From Enchytraeus crypticus (taxonomy: Eukaryota > Annelida > Clitellata > Enchytraeida > Enchytraeidae), in NCBI GenBank assembly GCA_905160935.1, contig CAJHZI010000533.1:3190001-3254000 (forward strand): a stretch of DNA of 64,000 nucleotides. The letters run 5' to 3'. Under the pieces are notes generated by a model. It searched no databases and was not told where the DNA came from. It saw nothing but the letters and a program-made list of their open reading frames with translations. Positions 11,017 through 23,900 of this stretch are shown piece after piece. Numbering within the stretch: position 1 is the stretch's first letter; each line of letters begins with the position of its first letter. The position numbers and the translations under genes were made by a program.

Positions 11017-13390
11017 TCACTAGTATTCACTTACTACGAGGTAGACAGCAATATCAACCAGCTATAGACAGCAAGTAGACGCCTACTGACTGATAGTCTT
11101 CGTTATGTTCCTCAGGAGTCCGACTAGTGATAATAATTAACTATTTCTAGTACACTATTCTCAGTGAGAAGGTCTCCAGTGTACACTCAGTTATAACAAG
11201 TACACTTACTGGTCTCCTATGTGTACACTCAATTGTAATATATACACCTCATAGTGTACAGTACGTGCACTCATGTACACCTACTGGTAGTCAATGTGTA
11301 TTCTCTCCTAGCTATTAAGTACAGATTTTGTAAGTAACTTTAACAGGGATATAGAGCTTTCTGTACGAATATGGGCTGATATTGATATTTGATTTTTTTG
11401 CTTTGATTTTAGTTAGAATTTTCCTGTATTCTCGTGTTGAAAATATAATTAATGTTATCAACATGTTATCTATCCATTGTATATGTTATCTATCCATTGC
11501 ATTGTAGGTTTGTTTGCTATATCAATTCAGCTTTATTAGTCTCAGTCGCATTTTGATATCGTTGTTTTGGGTATTCACTGTTCAAAGATCTGCCGTGCTA
11601 TTAATTCTGTAATCGTATGCTGTACCGTGTTTATGTAGGTAGGTTTTGCAGCATAAGATGCCAGTTTACGTTGAAGTAAATGACAGCATATGTTTATAAT
11701 CTCGTATGCTCTAAAGGTTTCCTACCTTTAGAATTAAACACACCGACAACTCTGTGTGTTATTAAGTAGCTTCTTAAATAGATACTCGAATAGAAAACTC
11801 ACTCGATGGTGTCATAGATGTAGGCCTGCTCATGTCTTAAGAGACTATCATTGGATAATATGTAGCGTTGATCTTATCAACTTTAATTCAGTCTTAACAA
11901 CTTAAGTAATGGGATGAACAAATATATATTTACTTGGTTACAAACTTTAAGTTGATTTAATGTAATTTTTATAGTCCTAAGATATAGAAACGACACATGA
12001 ATCTGGTGTTTATCAACGAACCAATTGGAGCTCAGTCGAATAGTATAACATTTGTGCCACAGATTCGATTATGCGTAGGCCTACTAATGCTTTGCCTGTT
12101 CAAATTTCGGCTAAAAGACTGGTTTAGTGGCAGTTTCATTTCTCCAAATGATATCAGTGACGGGAGATCCCAATATCAAAATGTATTAGTTAAACCGTTT
12201 ATAAATATGTAATATACTATTCTATCTCGAATGTTATGCTATTGTAATTGATCGCATATGCTGGCTTATAGAGTAGCTATCATTAGGCCTATATACTGCC
12301 GTGTAGTCCTGCGTTATTACGATACTCCGTTGATGTAGTATTACAGATAGAGCTTTCAAATGTCGCTACTGTATATGCATATGGGTTGCCCTGGTTTGAC
12401 AGCGTTTAGTTAATGAAATTTTCATTTCACCCCAATTGTTATCAAGTGTTTTCATTGACTGCTCCCTTCTTCCCCTCAAAGTTGAGTTTATATCGAAATT
12501 CACGCTTTAAGGGAAGTTTGTTGATACGTCTTCGTAGGCTGACCATTCATAATCAAAACACTTGTAAAGCGAAGTGTGTAACTGCTACACATACGCCAAT
12601 AGATCAAATTGGCGAGCAGTGAAATATCGACACCAATATAGCATTCTAATAATCTAAATTTCGCTGAAGTTTTGCAGACAAAAGTCCCTAACGTCTTTGC
12701 GAAATCATTGTCACATATCTTTTAATTGCGTATTAAGCCGTCTGCAACAAGTTTAGCTGTCTGATGCTTCATTTGTATATGATAATCGTTATCAAATGTC
12801 TGCAAAGCTCCAACTGCCTTTCAACCTTCTATGATGACGCAATATATGGATTTTCCCATTATTGAGTGACGTGACTGAACAAGAAAATTTAACGCCGATT
12901 TTCTCTGAATAAGCTGGTATCTGATATTTCGCTATCATCGATTACTTCTAAAATGCTAAAAATAAACTTTTGACGTCTATTTCTTCGCCATAAGATGTTA
13001 CGAGCCGCCAGCGTGAGAAATGTTCTTGTGGTCTCTGACTTCTAAGTCGAGCTTTCTACTGGTAAAATACCTTTGTGTAAAATGCTTTATCTTATTAACT
13101 AGCCTGTTGTATTGTGTACCTATTGCGGGCATTTAATAACACAGCAAATGTATGAATTAAATCGTTCTTGTATTTTGTGCATTTGAATAAATTCACGTTC
13201 AGTTATTTGTAGTTCGTGATAATTTCAGTGTAAAAAATTATGATTTCTGTAGCAGACAGGGTGGGGGGTGGGGGTGGGGGACTCTAAGGAAACGAGACGA
13301 ATAAACTTTCATTTAAGGCTCAATATTTCTTTTTGCTTTGAGAAATCCCAGCGACTGTATGAAATTGTGTATTCTTTCCGTATACTAAGA
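11017..13390. other. Intergenic spacer; degenerate GTGTACACTCA repeats at its start
   Basis: 11155-11310 contains recurring GTACACTCA and GTGTACAC words, a degraded tandem array. A short inverted SINE1 scrap (ATATCAGTGACGGGAGAT) lies near 12150. A run of G with GGGTGGGGG is at 13260-13281. I see no conserved coding sequence. Confidence 0.45.
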
Positions 13391-13392
13391 GA

Positions 13393-13545
13393 TTTTATAA
13401 GGCTAAGGCCAAGTGTAACGTCAGTTTCCTGCACGAGTAGCGTGTCAGTGAAGGGGATATCACTTGATTTGAACCCTGCACCTACTGATCCGCTGTCAAA
13501 AACTAGCCAATAAGCCACCTGCTCAGCAGATTATACAATATTTAA
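13393..13545 (-). repeat. SINE1 copy, inverted
   Basis: On the minus strand it reads TTGACAGCGGATCAGTAGGT, then GCAGGGTTCAAATCAAG (B box), TCACTGACACGC, and GGAAACTGACGTTACAC. It is more diverged than the copies at 22269 and 39315. The reading frames predicted here on both strands are products of the repeat. Confidence 0.75.
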
Positions 13546-14154
13546 ATTAAATAGACCGCTATTTGTTATCCTATTTTGTAATCCGTATAATCTAGGATTG
13601 CCTCCTTTTCATTGAGAAGAATCTCTAAATATCCTCAAAGTTTTAAATGAGTCATTATAGCGAAATTTGCAAGCTAATCTGAAAAATTTCAGATAATATT
13701 TTCCCTCATTCGATGCGGCATTAAATGTTATTATATTTCTTGCGAAACCTAACTAAATTAAAGGATCTGTTCAATTGTAAATTAGTAAAGTTATTGAGCA
13801 ACGCGAAATCTTCGGTTCCCTTTGTAAGAATTTGTGACCTGTTAAAAACGCTTTTATGCTTGGTAAATATCCTGTGATAGGCAGCTACATTTCACTGTGC
13901 TACCTCTTCATAAGACCCCAAATCTTGGCGAGATACTGAGTTTGATTAGTCCTTGTATGTCCGAGATTTGCCATTGAATAACTAATGAGAATGATTTATT
14001 CATTGACTAATTAATGAGACTGATTTATTCAAGCGCATGCTAAAAGAATCCTAGGTGAGATTTAGGGCGAATTATTTTCGTCACACAGTGAACAATAGGT
14101 AATTATCATCCCGTCCTAGGTCACTGCTAGTAGGTCCAAATTAGTAGGCTTTGA

Positions 14155-14292
14155 AATGGTTCTGGATTTTGTATTTTGCATCGTTTCTGGACCCTTTTGT
14201 CTCTTTGCTCATCAGCTCGGATTTGATTCAGCAGTGCTCGATATTGTCATTGGCGACAATAGCTCTCTAATTGTTGGTATTATTGTAGACTT
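14155..14292 (+). repeat. R4 element with (ATT)n-type tail
   Basis: Contains TTCTGGATTTTGTATTTTGC, a TTTCTGGACC segment, GCTCGATATTGTCATTGGCG and CTCTAATTGTTGGTATTATT. The same motif order occurs at 20155, 63784 and inverted at 60765. All end in ATT-rich tails, suggesting a short retroposon. Confidence 0.75.
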
Positions 14293-14303
14293 TATCAAAT
14301 CAT

Positions 14304-14434
14304 CATGGCGGCAGTGGCTATATTGGTAAGATATTCCACCGCGGATCAGTATCTGCGGGGTTCAAATCCTGGGCTCGCCCGTCACTGACATCGCTTTAGA
14401 GTGAGGAAACTGATGTGAACATTAGCTTCTTTTA
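14304..14434 (+). repeat. SINE1 copy
   Basis: GGCGGCAGTGGCTATATTGG head, GCGGGGTTCAAATCCTGGGC (B box), TCACTGACATCGC, GAGTGAGGAAACTGATG, AACATTAGC. It lies 12 bp after an R4 copy and about 75 bp before the 5S-derived SINE, forming a nest of three short elements. Confidence 0.88.
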
Positions 14435-14510
14435 AATTAATAAACTGATTAAGCAAATCGAGCTTAAAAGCTGATGTCTAAACTTACTAGTAGATCTGAA
14501 CAAACTAAAA

Positions 14511-14822
14511 GACGGCGGGATTAGCGCACTTGGTTTAGTTGCGCGTCAATTATCGAAGTAAGCTGCATCGACCTCGGTTAGTATTTTGTGGGTGACCACC
14601 TTGGAAGACCGAGTGTTGGCAAAAGCTTAGGAAGGAAAAAATCCCAGGGTGATGGAAGGTTATTAATAAATCCGAGCCGGCTGCAATTGATGCGCCATCA
14701 AAAGCAACGATTACTAATAACCATGGAGAGGAAGGAGGAAATGGGTCTTAAACAAGCATCTGTGCTTCCTGACCCAGTGTGCCGTTATGTTATGTTAAGT
14801 AAAAGAAAACACGGAAATTGAA
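14511..14822 (+). repeat. 5S-rRNA-derived SINE (SINE3-like)
   Basis: The head (about 14551-14625) follows the 3' half of 5S rRNA: TATCGAAGTAAGCTGCATCG, then CGGTTAGTATTTTGTGGGTG and ACCACCTTGGAAGACCGAG, beside the 5S landmarks GGAAGCTAAGC, GGTTAGTACTTGGATGGG and GACCGCCTGGGAATACC. This part contains the pol III internal control region. It is followed by a ~190-bp body (GCCGGCTGCAATTGATGCGC and more) and a TTATGTTATG tail. Body or tail pieces recur at 2505 and 48060. Confidence 0.8.
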
Positions 14823-15244
14823 ATTAAAAAGCCTTTCTTAAAAAGCAGTACCCGCGTACAATATCAGGTTAATTACGAGTATACAGACCTTTTAATAACT
14901 TCTTCAGATAAATAAGATTGTTCCCAGTTCAGTTTAGCAACCGTATGCAAACTATCGAGAACATACATTAATTTTTAAGATTATTTCCAGTTCAGTTTAG
15001 CACCCGTATGCTAACTTTCAATTAATTAAAATTGACTTGAAAGATTTCTTATTGCAACGCTACATTTTGTTATCCTATCCATTAATGCTAAACAAATTTA
15101 ATTAAAAAAGTATGACAAATAGCATCAATTTTAATTTAATCTAATTTCAGGAAAATCATTAAGGTAATCTTGAACTGGATTGAGAATAATCTCTGAAATG
15201 AAAGTTATAGGCCTACCAGACACTGTTAGGGGGTTTCATTTATG

Positions 15245-15248
<4 letters not shown>

Positions 15249-15322
<74 letters not shown>
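15249..15322. repeat. (TA)n microsatellite
   Basis: Nearly uninterrupted TA dinucleotides for about 74 bp. Confidence 0.98.
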
Positions 15323-15326
<4 letters not shown>

Positions 15327-17890
15327 TTGTATAGGCCTATGCGATACGTATTTATTTAAATATAGCATATATCAATATATGATACTAATGAAAACACATC
15401 GATAACAAAGTTTAGCAAATGTGTAAAGAATCTACTTATAAAAATAGTGCAGTGTAGGAATGGCTAAATAACGAAAATCATTCTTTCAATGTTAATGTTA
15501 AAAAGCTTAGCGAAGCAGGAGTTTTGTGCAGGCAAATCAGTTTCTGCAGTGAATTCTACGTAGACAGAAACAATACGAAAATGCTCAGTAGACGGTATTA
15601 TAGTAGAACTATAAAGAATAGCTAGCAGATTAAATATAAATTGCAATATTACATGTAAATAAAATCTCTATTAGGCTTTGAACATAGACAAATATCTGGA
15701 TAATGTATTAAACGCATTTTCAGGCAGTCATTTAATAAATTGCAATGTAAAAGTTCAAAACTGAAATCTTTTCAAAATAACATATATTTCGCAAAAAGTC
15801 TAAGACTAGGAACAAAAGTTACATTGCTGAAGAACTAATAACAAGTTCAATTAATTTATCTCAAACTAATTTCTACAAAAGTAGCAACTACAAACTCTTT
15901 AACCTCTTCAAATTCGTACTGATTTAACGTTTTTGTAGAAAGGTTAAATTACCTCAAATATTACCTAATAATATTACCTCCAAAATGCTGCTTCTTTAAA
16001 CTATCTGCAGTGCATAAATTTTCTAAAGCAATTACATTCGATGCACAAAGCTCAGATATCTAAGTATTTACAATGTTATATAGGCCTACATGTAGGTACA
16101 CAGTACACATGTATAACATACATATACAATATTATATTTTCACAAATAGCTAATATATATAAAATTAAGCCTACATACAGTGATTCAAGTATCAACTTAA
16201 TTTCCACAGTTGGCAGAATTTCTGGGCTAATACTTCAACTGATGTCACGAATTTTACCGTGATGCAGTCATTAGCAATCTCCTTGTAGCCTACATCGTTA
16301 GACAAGCAATATCACTAACAGTCAAAGTTACGTAGGTGCTATTCAATTGCACAATGAGACAGATGTTGGAATCATTAGATAAAGGTAACCAGATATAACG
16401 ATATTTACATTGGTAATATAGGACAGTTCTAAGCATAAATAATTAACCAAGGAATCTCTTAAACTCTGAACGCTTTTTAGAAATCCAACTCGATCTATTA
16501 CTATACTTAAAGCCTCTGGTACTGACGTCAAGTACGTTCAAATCTTACCTTAATTCTAAGATATGCTCTCTTAAAATGTTTAATGAAAAGAATTACAAAT
16601 ATTTACGCCCCTAGAGTTCGAAATTTAAATTGGTAAGCTGAAATGATGAGGTCGTAAACTGAATATGCGAAAATAGAGTTATGCTAATCTCACCCGTTAC
16701 TACACAGTGTCTAGAGATCTAACCAAGCATATACTTCTTCAATAGATCAGTTCGGTAATTGAAAACATATTTTGTTGTATGGCAACACTGGTTTGTTTAT
16801 GTTGACATCTGATACATAAACTTACATGTAAATGTAATGGGTCTATATTATAACTTCGTTATAATACATGCATACCGTTATAATGCTTGAAAGAGTTAAA
16901 CTATAAGTGTTAAGTTATTCTTTAATTAATATACGTATAGTAGGTTGTAAAGTAAATAACATTTCTAAAGAAAACTTGTATTAGAAATTGTATGAGGAAC
17001 TAGTACATTTCAATAGTGTTCTATGCAGTGTTTACTTTTTCTAGTCCACTGTTTATATTTGGTGTCCACGATGTTCTGTTTATAGCTATTACCGAAAAGA
17101 TCTATCAGGTAATTCGTTATCTGCTTTTGTCTTTTACACTTCTTGAAAGTCTCGTCTCATATTATAGTTCGTCAAGCAATTGACAACTGTACAGTATAGC
17201 TTATAATTAATTAAATACAGGGAAAATTGTTTTTAATAAAATTCTTGGACGATTGGAAATCATCTGGTAAATTCGCAATGTCAGTATTTACTCTGCAAAT
17301 AATATACTAGTATATATATATATACACTAACATGAATTAAATATCAACTGTTTCGAAAGCTAAATGAAGTGTCATGTAGTATTTCCTTTCAGGACAGTTA
17401 AATTGCCAATTTCTTCACATAATTAATTAGTCAATATTTAATATTAGTTTCTTCACAACACGACGATAAAAGGACAGCCATTATAGGAACCTATAGAATG
17501 AATTGAAAGTGACTGTTCATACATCAGTATTGAGATGCTTGGCACATTGAAAGTGTTTTAAAATCGACCTCTTCTAAACTGTAACTACAACCTCACCACC
17601 GCATCGCCGCATCACCGCACCCCCGCCGCAAAACTGGTGTACCGCTGCGAAGACAATGCCACTATTCCACCGGGCGGTTCCCTACATACAGCGTCCCAAG
17701 TTGCCACAGATAGCTAATGCTACAATGTACTGCTCTAGCTTTTTCATACTGTCCAAGTATTTCAAATGATACATAACCAGGCGACCTTGACGTGTCGTTT
17801 CATTCAGATGCAATTTGAATATATGAGGCTGAGCTAAATTTTAACGTCGTTTATGGCAGTCTAAGAATCAGTGCTGAGGTGAATAATTGA
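15323..17890. other. Spacer downstream of the GRXCR gene, including its 3'UTR
   Basis: AT-rich sequence with no named repeat and no convincing exon. The minus-strand GRXCR message must end somewhere here. No canonical AATAAA on the minus strand lies close to the stop codon; ATTAAA variants occur at about 17437-17442 and 17232-17237, so the end is not assignable by eye. A short GC-richer, CACCGC-rich patch lies at 17596-17635. Confidence 0.4.
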
Positions 17891-18724
17891 CTAAAGCTTC
17901 GTATCTATCACATGTTGTTCATATAAATTCTCTTCTTTTATCTTCAATCTCTCGTTTGCGACATTCTGTTCCATTTTTCTAGAAGCCCCATTCATCGGAT
18001 TACTCGACTTTCTTTCTGTATTGACGACCGGTCCTCCACAACTGCTACTTCTACTGTCGTATTGATTAATCGTACTACTTCTACTACTACCACTAACGCT
18101 ATTTCTCGAGTAACTATCTCGAGTACCATTAGAGACAAAACTGTCTCTAGATTCGCTGTAATCCCCCGCGCCATCTTGAGCATTTATCCCACTACTATTT
18201 ATGCTACTAGTACTGCTACTTATTCCACTACCACACCCACTACTAATGGCGCTACCGATTCCGCTGCTACTACTAAGCGGGCTACCCAGTTCGCTATTAA
18301 CTGAAGTAGTGTAGCTATAGCCTCTACTAGTACCACCAAGTTTACTACTGTTTCTATGTCTGATGATATCATCGACGTTGCTTTCGTTGTTGCCATTGGG
18401 ATTGCTGCTGCCGCGGTTGTTGTCAATGTTGCCATTTGAGCTGGTGCTGCCGCGGTTATTTTCGTTGTTACTATTAGGGTTACTGTTGTCAAGGTTGTTT
18501 TCGATGTTGCTATTAGGATTGTTGTTGCTTTCGTTGTTGATGATGTTGGTAACGTCACAGAGATCACATTTTATGAGTCCGTTTCTATCGCAGGCTGTAC
18601 ATCGTAGGGACGAGAACTCGATGGTGAAAGCGTTACGAGTGGTTTTTCTACTTCCACTGCACGTGGGGCAGGGGACGTAACGGTAGTCGCCGCATTTAGC
18701 ACAGGGTATTCTTCTGTCAACCTT
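17891..18724 (-). CDS. GRXCR1: GRXCR exon 4: Cys-rich domain plus long Asn/Ser-rich tail
   Basis: Acceptor ATGTATTTACACAG lies at 18738-18725 (minus), and the exon opens with AAG GTT GAC (Lys-Val-Asp). Residues 715-763 carry CAKC, CPTC, CTAC and CDLC, with GSRKTTRNAFTIEF between pairs 2 and 3 and DRNGLIKC before the last, the hallmark of the family. The frame then stays open for another 220 codons of Asn/Ser/Gly-rich text (NNNPNSN, NNRGSTSSNGN, SSSGIGSAISSG) and ends YEQHVIDTKL. An open frame this long in such AT-rich DNA argues that the tail is coding. Overlapping open frames on the other frames and strand are shadows of this low-complexity DNA. Confidence 0.92.
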   Translation of the reverse strand, partial: KVDRRIPCAKCGDYRYVPCPTCSGSRKTTRNAFTIEFSSLRCTACDRNGLIKCDLCDVTNIINNESNNNPNSNIENNLDNSNPNSNNENNRGSTSSNGNIDNNRGSSNPNGNNESNVDDIIRHRNSSKLGGTSRGYSYTTSVNSELGSPLSSSSGIGSAISSGCGSGISSSTSSINSSGINAQDGAGDYSESRDSFVSNGTRDSYSRNSVSGSSRSSTINQYDSRSSSCGGPVVNTERKSSNPMNGASRKMEQNVANERLKIKEENLYEQHVIDTKL

Positions 18725-20864
18725 CTGTGTAAATACATCCAAAATAAAATTAACTATTATCGTGGAATTATTATAGAAATAAAAAAACTTGGTAAATTAC
18801 AACATTAGATCTATAAATAATTAATAATCGCATTACAATTTTACACACAAATTAAGATAATAATTAATCGGTAATTTAATTAATGTTTATTTTGTGTGAT
18901 AAATATAAGGGAAGTATATTAAAAATTAGTTTTGAGATGTATAATTATAATAGTTATAGAATAATTAATAATTATATAAAAATAAGTATTTTTTTTTTTT
19001 TTTTTATCTTATTATGGTGGCAGAAGAGAAGTGTTGCCATAGTATCATAAGGACAACTGTCGTCAAAGCCTTTCTAGCTATCTGAACTATTAATTAAACA
19101 TCCTCGACATCTCTTTCTTGAAAGGAATATATGTGTGATTCTGAAATAAACTTAAACTCTCTCTTCATACGAGTAGATCATTAAATTATCTAACATTCCT
19201 AATCTCGGCCTGCCTCTGCCTCTAGTTCCTTCCATTCTGCCTGTTATTACTTCTTTTAGCAGACTTTACCCCCTTAGAATGTGTCCTATCCAACTCTTCT
19301 TCCTATTTCTTATGACATTTATCAAGTGCCTATCTGTACCCACACTCCTTTAGACTTCTTCATTTGTAACCGTTTGGTTCCGGCTAATCTTTTCCATTCT
19401 TCTCAATATCCACATTTTCAACGCTGCTGGTCTCCTTACATATTCCTTCCTTGATGTCAATGTTTCATATTCATGTAATCGTATTTCACTTGATTTATCT
19501 TTGTGGCTTTCTTTTGACTTTTGTTAAATTATGTTCTACTGTCCAGGGCCTGTTCTACTGGTGCAATCCTGCTGCATATTTCAGTCTTACATTTCCTAAC
19601 ATCGGTTATAGTATGATCCAAATATTTGAAACTCCTTGCCTGTTCTAATTTCGTGCCATTTATTGTGACTTCACCTGTATTATGAGACACTCTTATCACT
19701 TTTTTATCCTTGATGTCAATCTTCATACCATATTTCAATGACGTATCATTCAGACTATTAAGTATCTTCTGCAGTCAATTTTCACTTCCTGCTATCATTT
19801 CTTGATCATGTGCAAATATTACATCTTGTAACAGATTGCCTCCTACTTCTACTTCCTCTTCAATGTCTTCCATGGCCTCTTCCATCATTGCTTCTGCGTA
19901 AATGTTAAACAACAGTGCAAAATGCTACAACCTTTTCGTACTCTTTGTCTAAGTTCACATTCTTCTGAGTGTTCTTGTCGAAGAGTGCCATCCACTTTTC
20001 GGAAATATTCGTTTGAATCAAATCACGTCGGCTTTGCTTTCCTATAGGCAGTTGAAAGCAAAACCTTTTCCACTTCTCTTTTGTTTCCGGTGTCCATAGG
20101 TTGTGACCAGCACGCAAACCTCCATTTCATTAATTCCTTTTATCATGACATACTTTCTAGATTCTGGAATTTGCACCGTTTTTGAACGTTCGTTTTGTTC
20201 GTCGGCTTGAATTTGTCTCAAATATGCTCGATGTTGTCATTGATGACAGTAGCACTCTAATTGTTGGTATTATTATTATTACTACTAAAAAAGGAAACGG
20301 AAGTTAAATTCTCACCGGTTTTTCATCGCAATCAGGCGACTCTACTCTACTAAAATTCAATTAATTAATAGCAATTTTTAAAAATTTACTTTTTAATCTC
20401 GTGACACTGTAAATGGCTGTAGATGTGTTGGAAAGTTAAGTATGGCGCTTAGAATTAATCATTTATAACTGTTTGTTAATCCTTAATTAATCTATTAAGT
20501 AAATTAAGAGTTAAATTAATTACAAAACTACGATATTCCTTTAATTGGAATACACAAAAAAATTATAAACCTCTGCAGGACATAAATTAGGTGCTGCATG
20601 ACAAAGTTTGCAGTAGCTCATGCGAAACCTTTTTGTTGACTTTTTTATTATTCGATTACAAGACTTCCAATGCCAGGTAGTTGAGTCGTCGCAATACAAG
20701 CATACTGCCGTCTTGCTATGCTTGCTGATAAAAGCGAATTAAGGGGCACTTGTTAATAGGAAGGCTACGATATTCCCATTTCCCTCTCGAGTTCTATAAA
20801 TACCAGCACTAAGGCATATATTTCTACTCACACACGGCCGCAGTACATTTTCTAGCTCATTAAG

Positions 20865-20907
<43 letters not shown>

Positions 20908-23900
20908 AATATTCGATCCCATCGCGACTAATTTCTAATGTTGGCTTTACTTTTGGAAAAGCATCCAATGGTCAATTGGGTATGACATTCATTCTGTCTC
21001 AGCCATTGGGTCTATGACAACCCTGGACGCATATTATGAAAGTCCAGTTTGAAACTGATTGATATAAATTTTACAGCTGAAATTCAAAAATATATAAAAA
21101 TCCTAATTCAAACATTCCAAAACCAAATTCCAAACCCAAACCCTAACAAAACCATCAATTTCAAAGTAGTGTTTTATATTATACGAACGGGACCTTAAAT
21201 AATATTCTATTGTATGGTCTGGTTGGCGCTGCACCCTATGGTAGAGTTTTGATATATTTTATGTTTGATTATTATTATATATTGTTATTATTATTATATG
21301 TTATGTTATGTTATGTTATTATATTATATTTTATTATATTATTATATTATATTATTATTATATGTTATTATTATATATATTTTGATTTATTTTATGTTTG
21401 ATTGTTTTCATTGGATTTTATTATATTTTGTGAGAAATTGAGAGATCGGTTTTTTTACGTTAGCAAAAATAGATTTCTCTATCGATTTCTTAATTTTTGT
21501 CCGTAATTATTTTAACATCCCCATATTTTTGGTTTTCTTCTCAAAAATTAATTATAAGACAATTGAACTAATTATAACCCACTTACTGAATTTATTTAAA
21601 GGATAACGAAATTATGAAAATAACAAAATCTTAAATCAATCTGAAATGGCTTAATTTATTTGAACATCTTCTTTAAATTCTTTGCATAACTTGACTTGAA
21701 TAGTAATTGTTTATTTAAGATTAGGTTTAGCTTTTGCTATTTAAAGTTATATCATATACTTGTCCGTTATTTCAATTCAATTGGTCAATACACCTAATAT
21801 TAGCATTGCATCTGATCATACACCTAGATTCACCACCACCTTTAAGTTCTTTAAATAAATAAATGACATAAATCATTATCACCATCTTCCCTTGAATCTC
21901 AGTTTAACTAGGGTTTGGATACCAATAGACTGTCTCAAATCCTTTCTGTCCTACATCATATCATCAGTCAATCCCCTCTTAAAATCCCTTGTTATTAGTC
22001 TATCCCCTTAATAAATGACATATATAATAAAGAAAAATCTTCTCAGCTATCAATCAGTCAATAAGCACATTTATAAAGCTCAGCTTTAGTAGCACTATAT
22101 TAATCTCCGATTTAGTATTGTAACATGGAAAGAGCGTCAAACAGTTTTACTATGAACAGCTAACTGACAACAGGAACCAATTAATTAATGCCAATTAAAA
22201 TATTAATTAATTAAAGCCAAGTTAACTTCGATTGATCCATCAGTATCATTCTCACTGTCACATTACATGGGCTGGAGTCAGTGGCGAAGTCGGTAAGATA
22301 CACGACCGCAGATCAGTATGTGCGGGGTTCAAATCCTGAGCTCGCCCATCACTGACATCGCTTTCGAGTGAGGAAACTAACGTTAACCTTAGCTTTACTA
22401 TTAATAACACTACAACTTGCAAGTTATAGTCATAATTAGTTTGAATTCATGTCTTTGAGGGGCTGCTGATTTGAGTAACGAATGATTTAAATGATCTGAC
22501 CGCCTATTCAAATTTTAGATATGTTTTTAATTAAGATAAGTTATAATTATTACATGACCGTTTTTCTTTGCTAATCAATTTTAATTAACGTCAACGTTGA
22601 TAAACCTGCAGACTATGTTAAGATCATAAGATGATCAGGATCGTGACGATGCTAACATTATGGGCGTTTTATTTGATTACAGAAATTTTAAAAAGGTTTT
22701 ATACTTGTACAAAATATGAAAATTGCGGCCATTAAAGAGGAGCATGTTCTATATTATTTGTGATATTTGCATTCTTTTTTAAACGATTTTTGGATAAGAA
22801 AGAAGAATAGTTTTAGAATGTAACTTGGAGGGTCGATACACTTGTCCCAATTTATCATTCATAATTTCATTTAATTTTTAAAATGTATAGATTAAACTTT
22901 AAGTAGTTCAACAAGGTCTAACATACCATTATCAAATAAAATTAAAATAGCATTTCATTAGCATATAAATCGCATAGGTGTAACACTTGAAGGTTCATCC
23001 GCAATGTGGCATCTATTCACATCATAAACATAACACTTCAAGCTAAACTTCACTGTAAGTGCCACTTGCCCACGAAAATTAAGCAATAATAAAGTGTGCA
23101 TAAAGCAATAATAAAGTGTGTGCCTGAAGTGTTCAACAGTGTATATTAACATATTTTAGACAAAGTAAACACCTAAGCAGAATGCCAATGTACGCTATGC
23201 AATGTCTGAATAAACAAACGACAAAATTGTTGACGCCGAAATTTAAAGCAGCATTTAACGGAAGTTTCTGCAGTTTCTGTATGCTGAGTGCCATAAGAGA
23301 ATTGTGATTCGATTTGTGAATACTAGAATATTAGTTCAGTAAAATACTACTTCAGCGGAATACTTTTTATGTGAATACTAGTTCAGTAAAATACTACTTC
23401 AGTGGAATACTTTTTATGTGAATACTAGTTCAGTAAAATACTACTTCAGTGGAATACTTTTTATGTGAATATTTTTCAGTAAAATACTACTTCAGTGGAA
23501 TACTTTTTATGTGAATACTAGTTCAGAAGAATACTATTTCAATTAAACACCAGTTCGATTTAGCACTAGTTCAGTTAAATACTAGCTCTGTTGAATGCTA
23601 CTGTAGTTTAGTTCTAGTAGTAGATCAGTTTAATAGTTAGTTAAATAGTAGATCAGTGAAACACTCTAATTCAGTTAAACACCAGTTCGATAAATTACTA
23701 GTTCAGTGGAATACTAGTTCAGTGGAATACTTGTTCAATGGAATACTTGTTCAATGGAATACTGGTTCAATGGAATACTGGTTCAATGGAATACTGGTTC
23801 AGTGGAATACTTGTTTAATGGAATACTTGTTCAGTGGAATACTTGTTCAGTGGAATACTGGTTCAATGGAATACTTGTTCAGTGGAATACTGGTTCAATG

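Noticed and set aside
14551-14625. Possible functional 5S rRNA gene
   Set aside because: Only the 3' half is recognisable, it is diverged at conserved positions, and it continues into a repeated body: a SINE head.
17992-18680. Four further open frames overlapping GRXCR exon 4 on both strands
   Set aside because: They are shadows of the low-complexity Asn/Ser-coding DNA. Only the frame continuing the CxxC domain joins the other exons in phase.
19529-20117. Minus-strand frames as a host gene
   Set aside because: They are pieces of a dead LINE reverse transcriptase with a mutated catalytic motif, stops and frameshifts.
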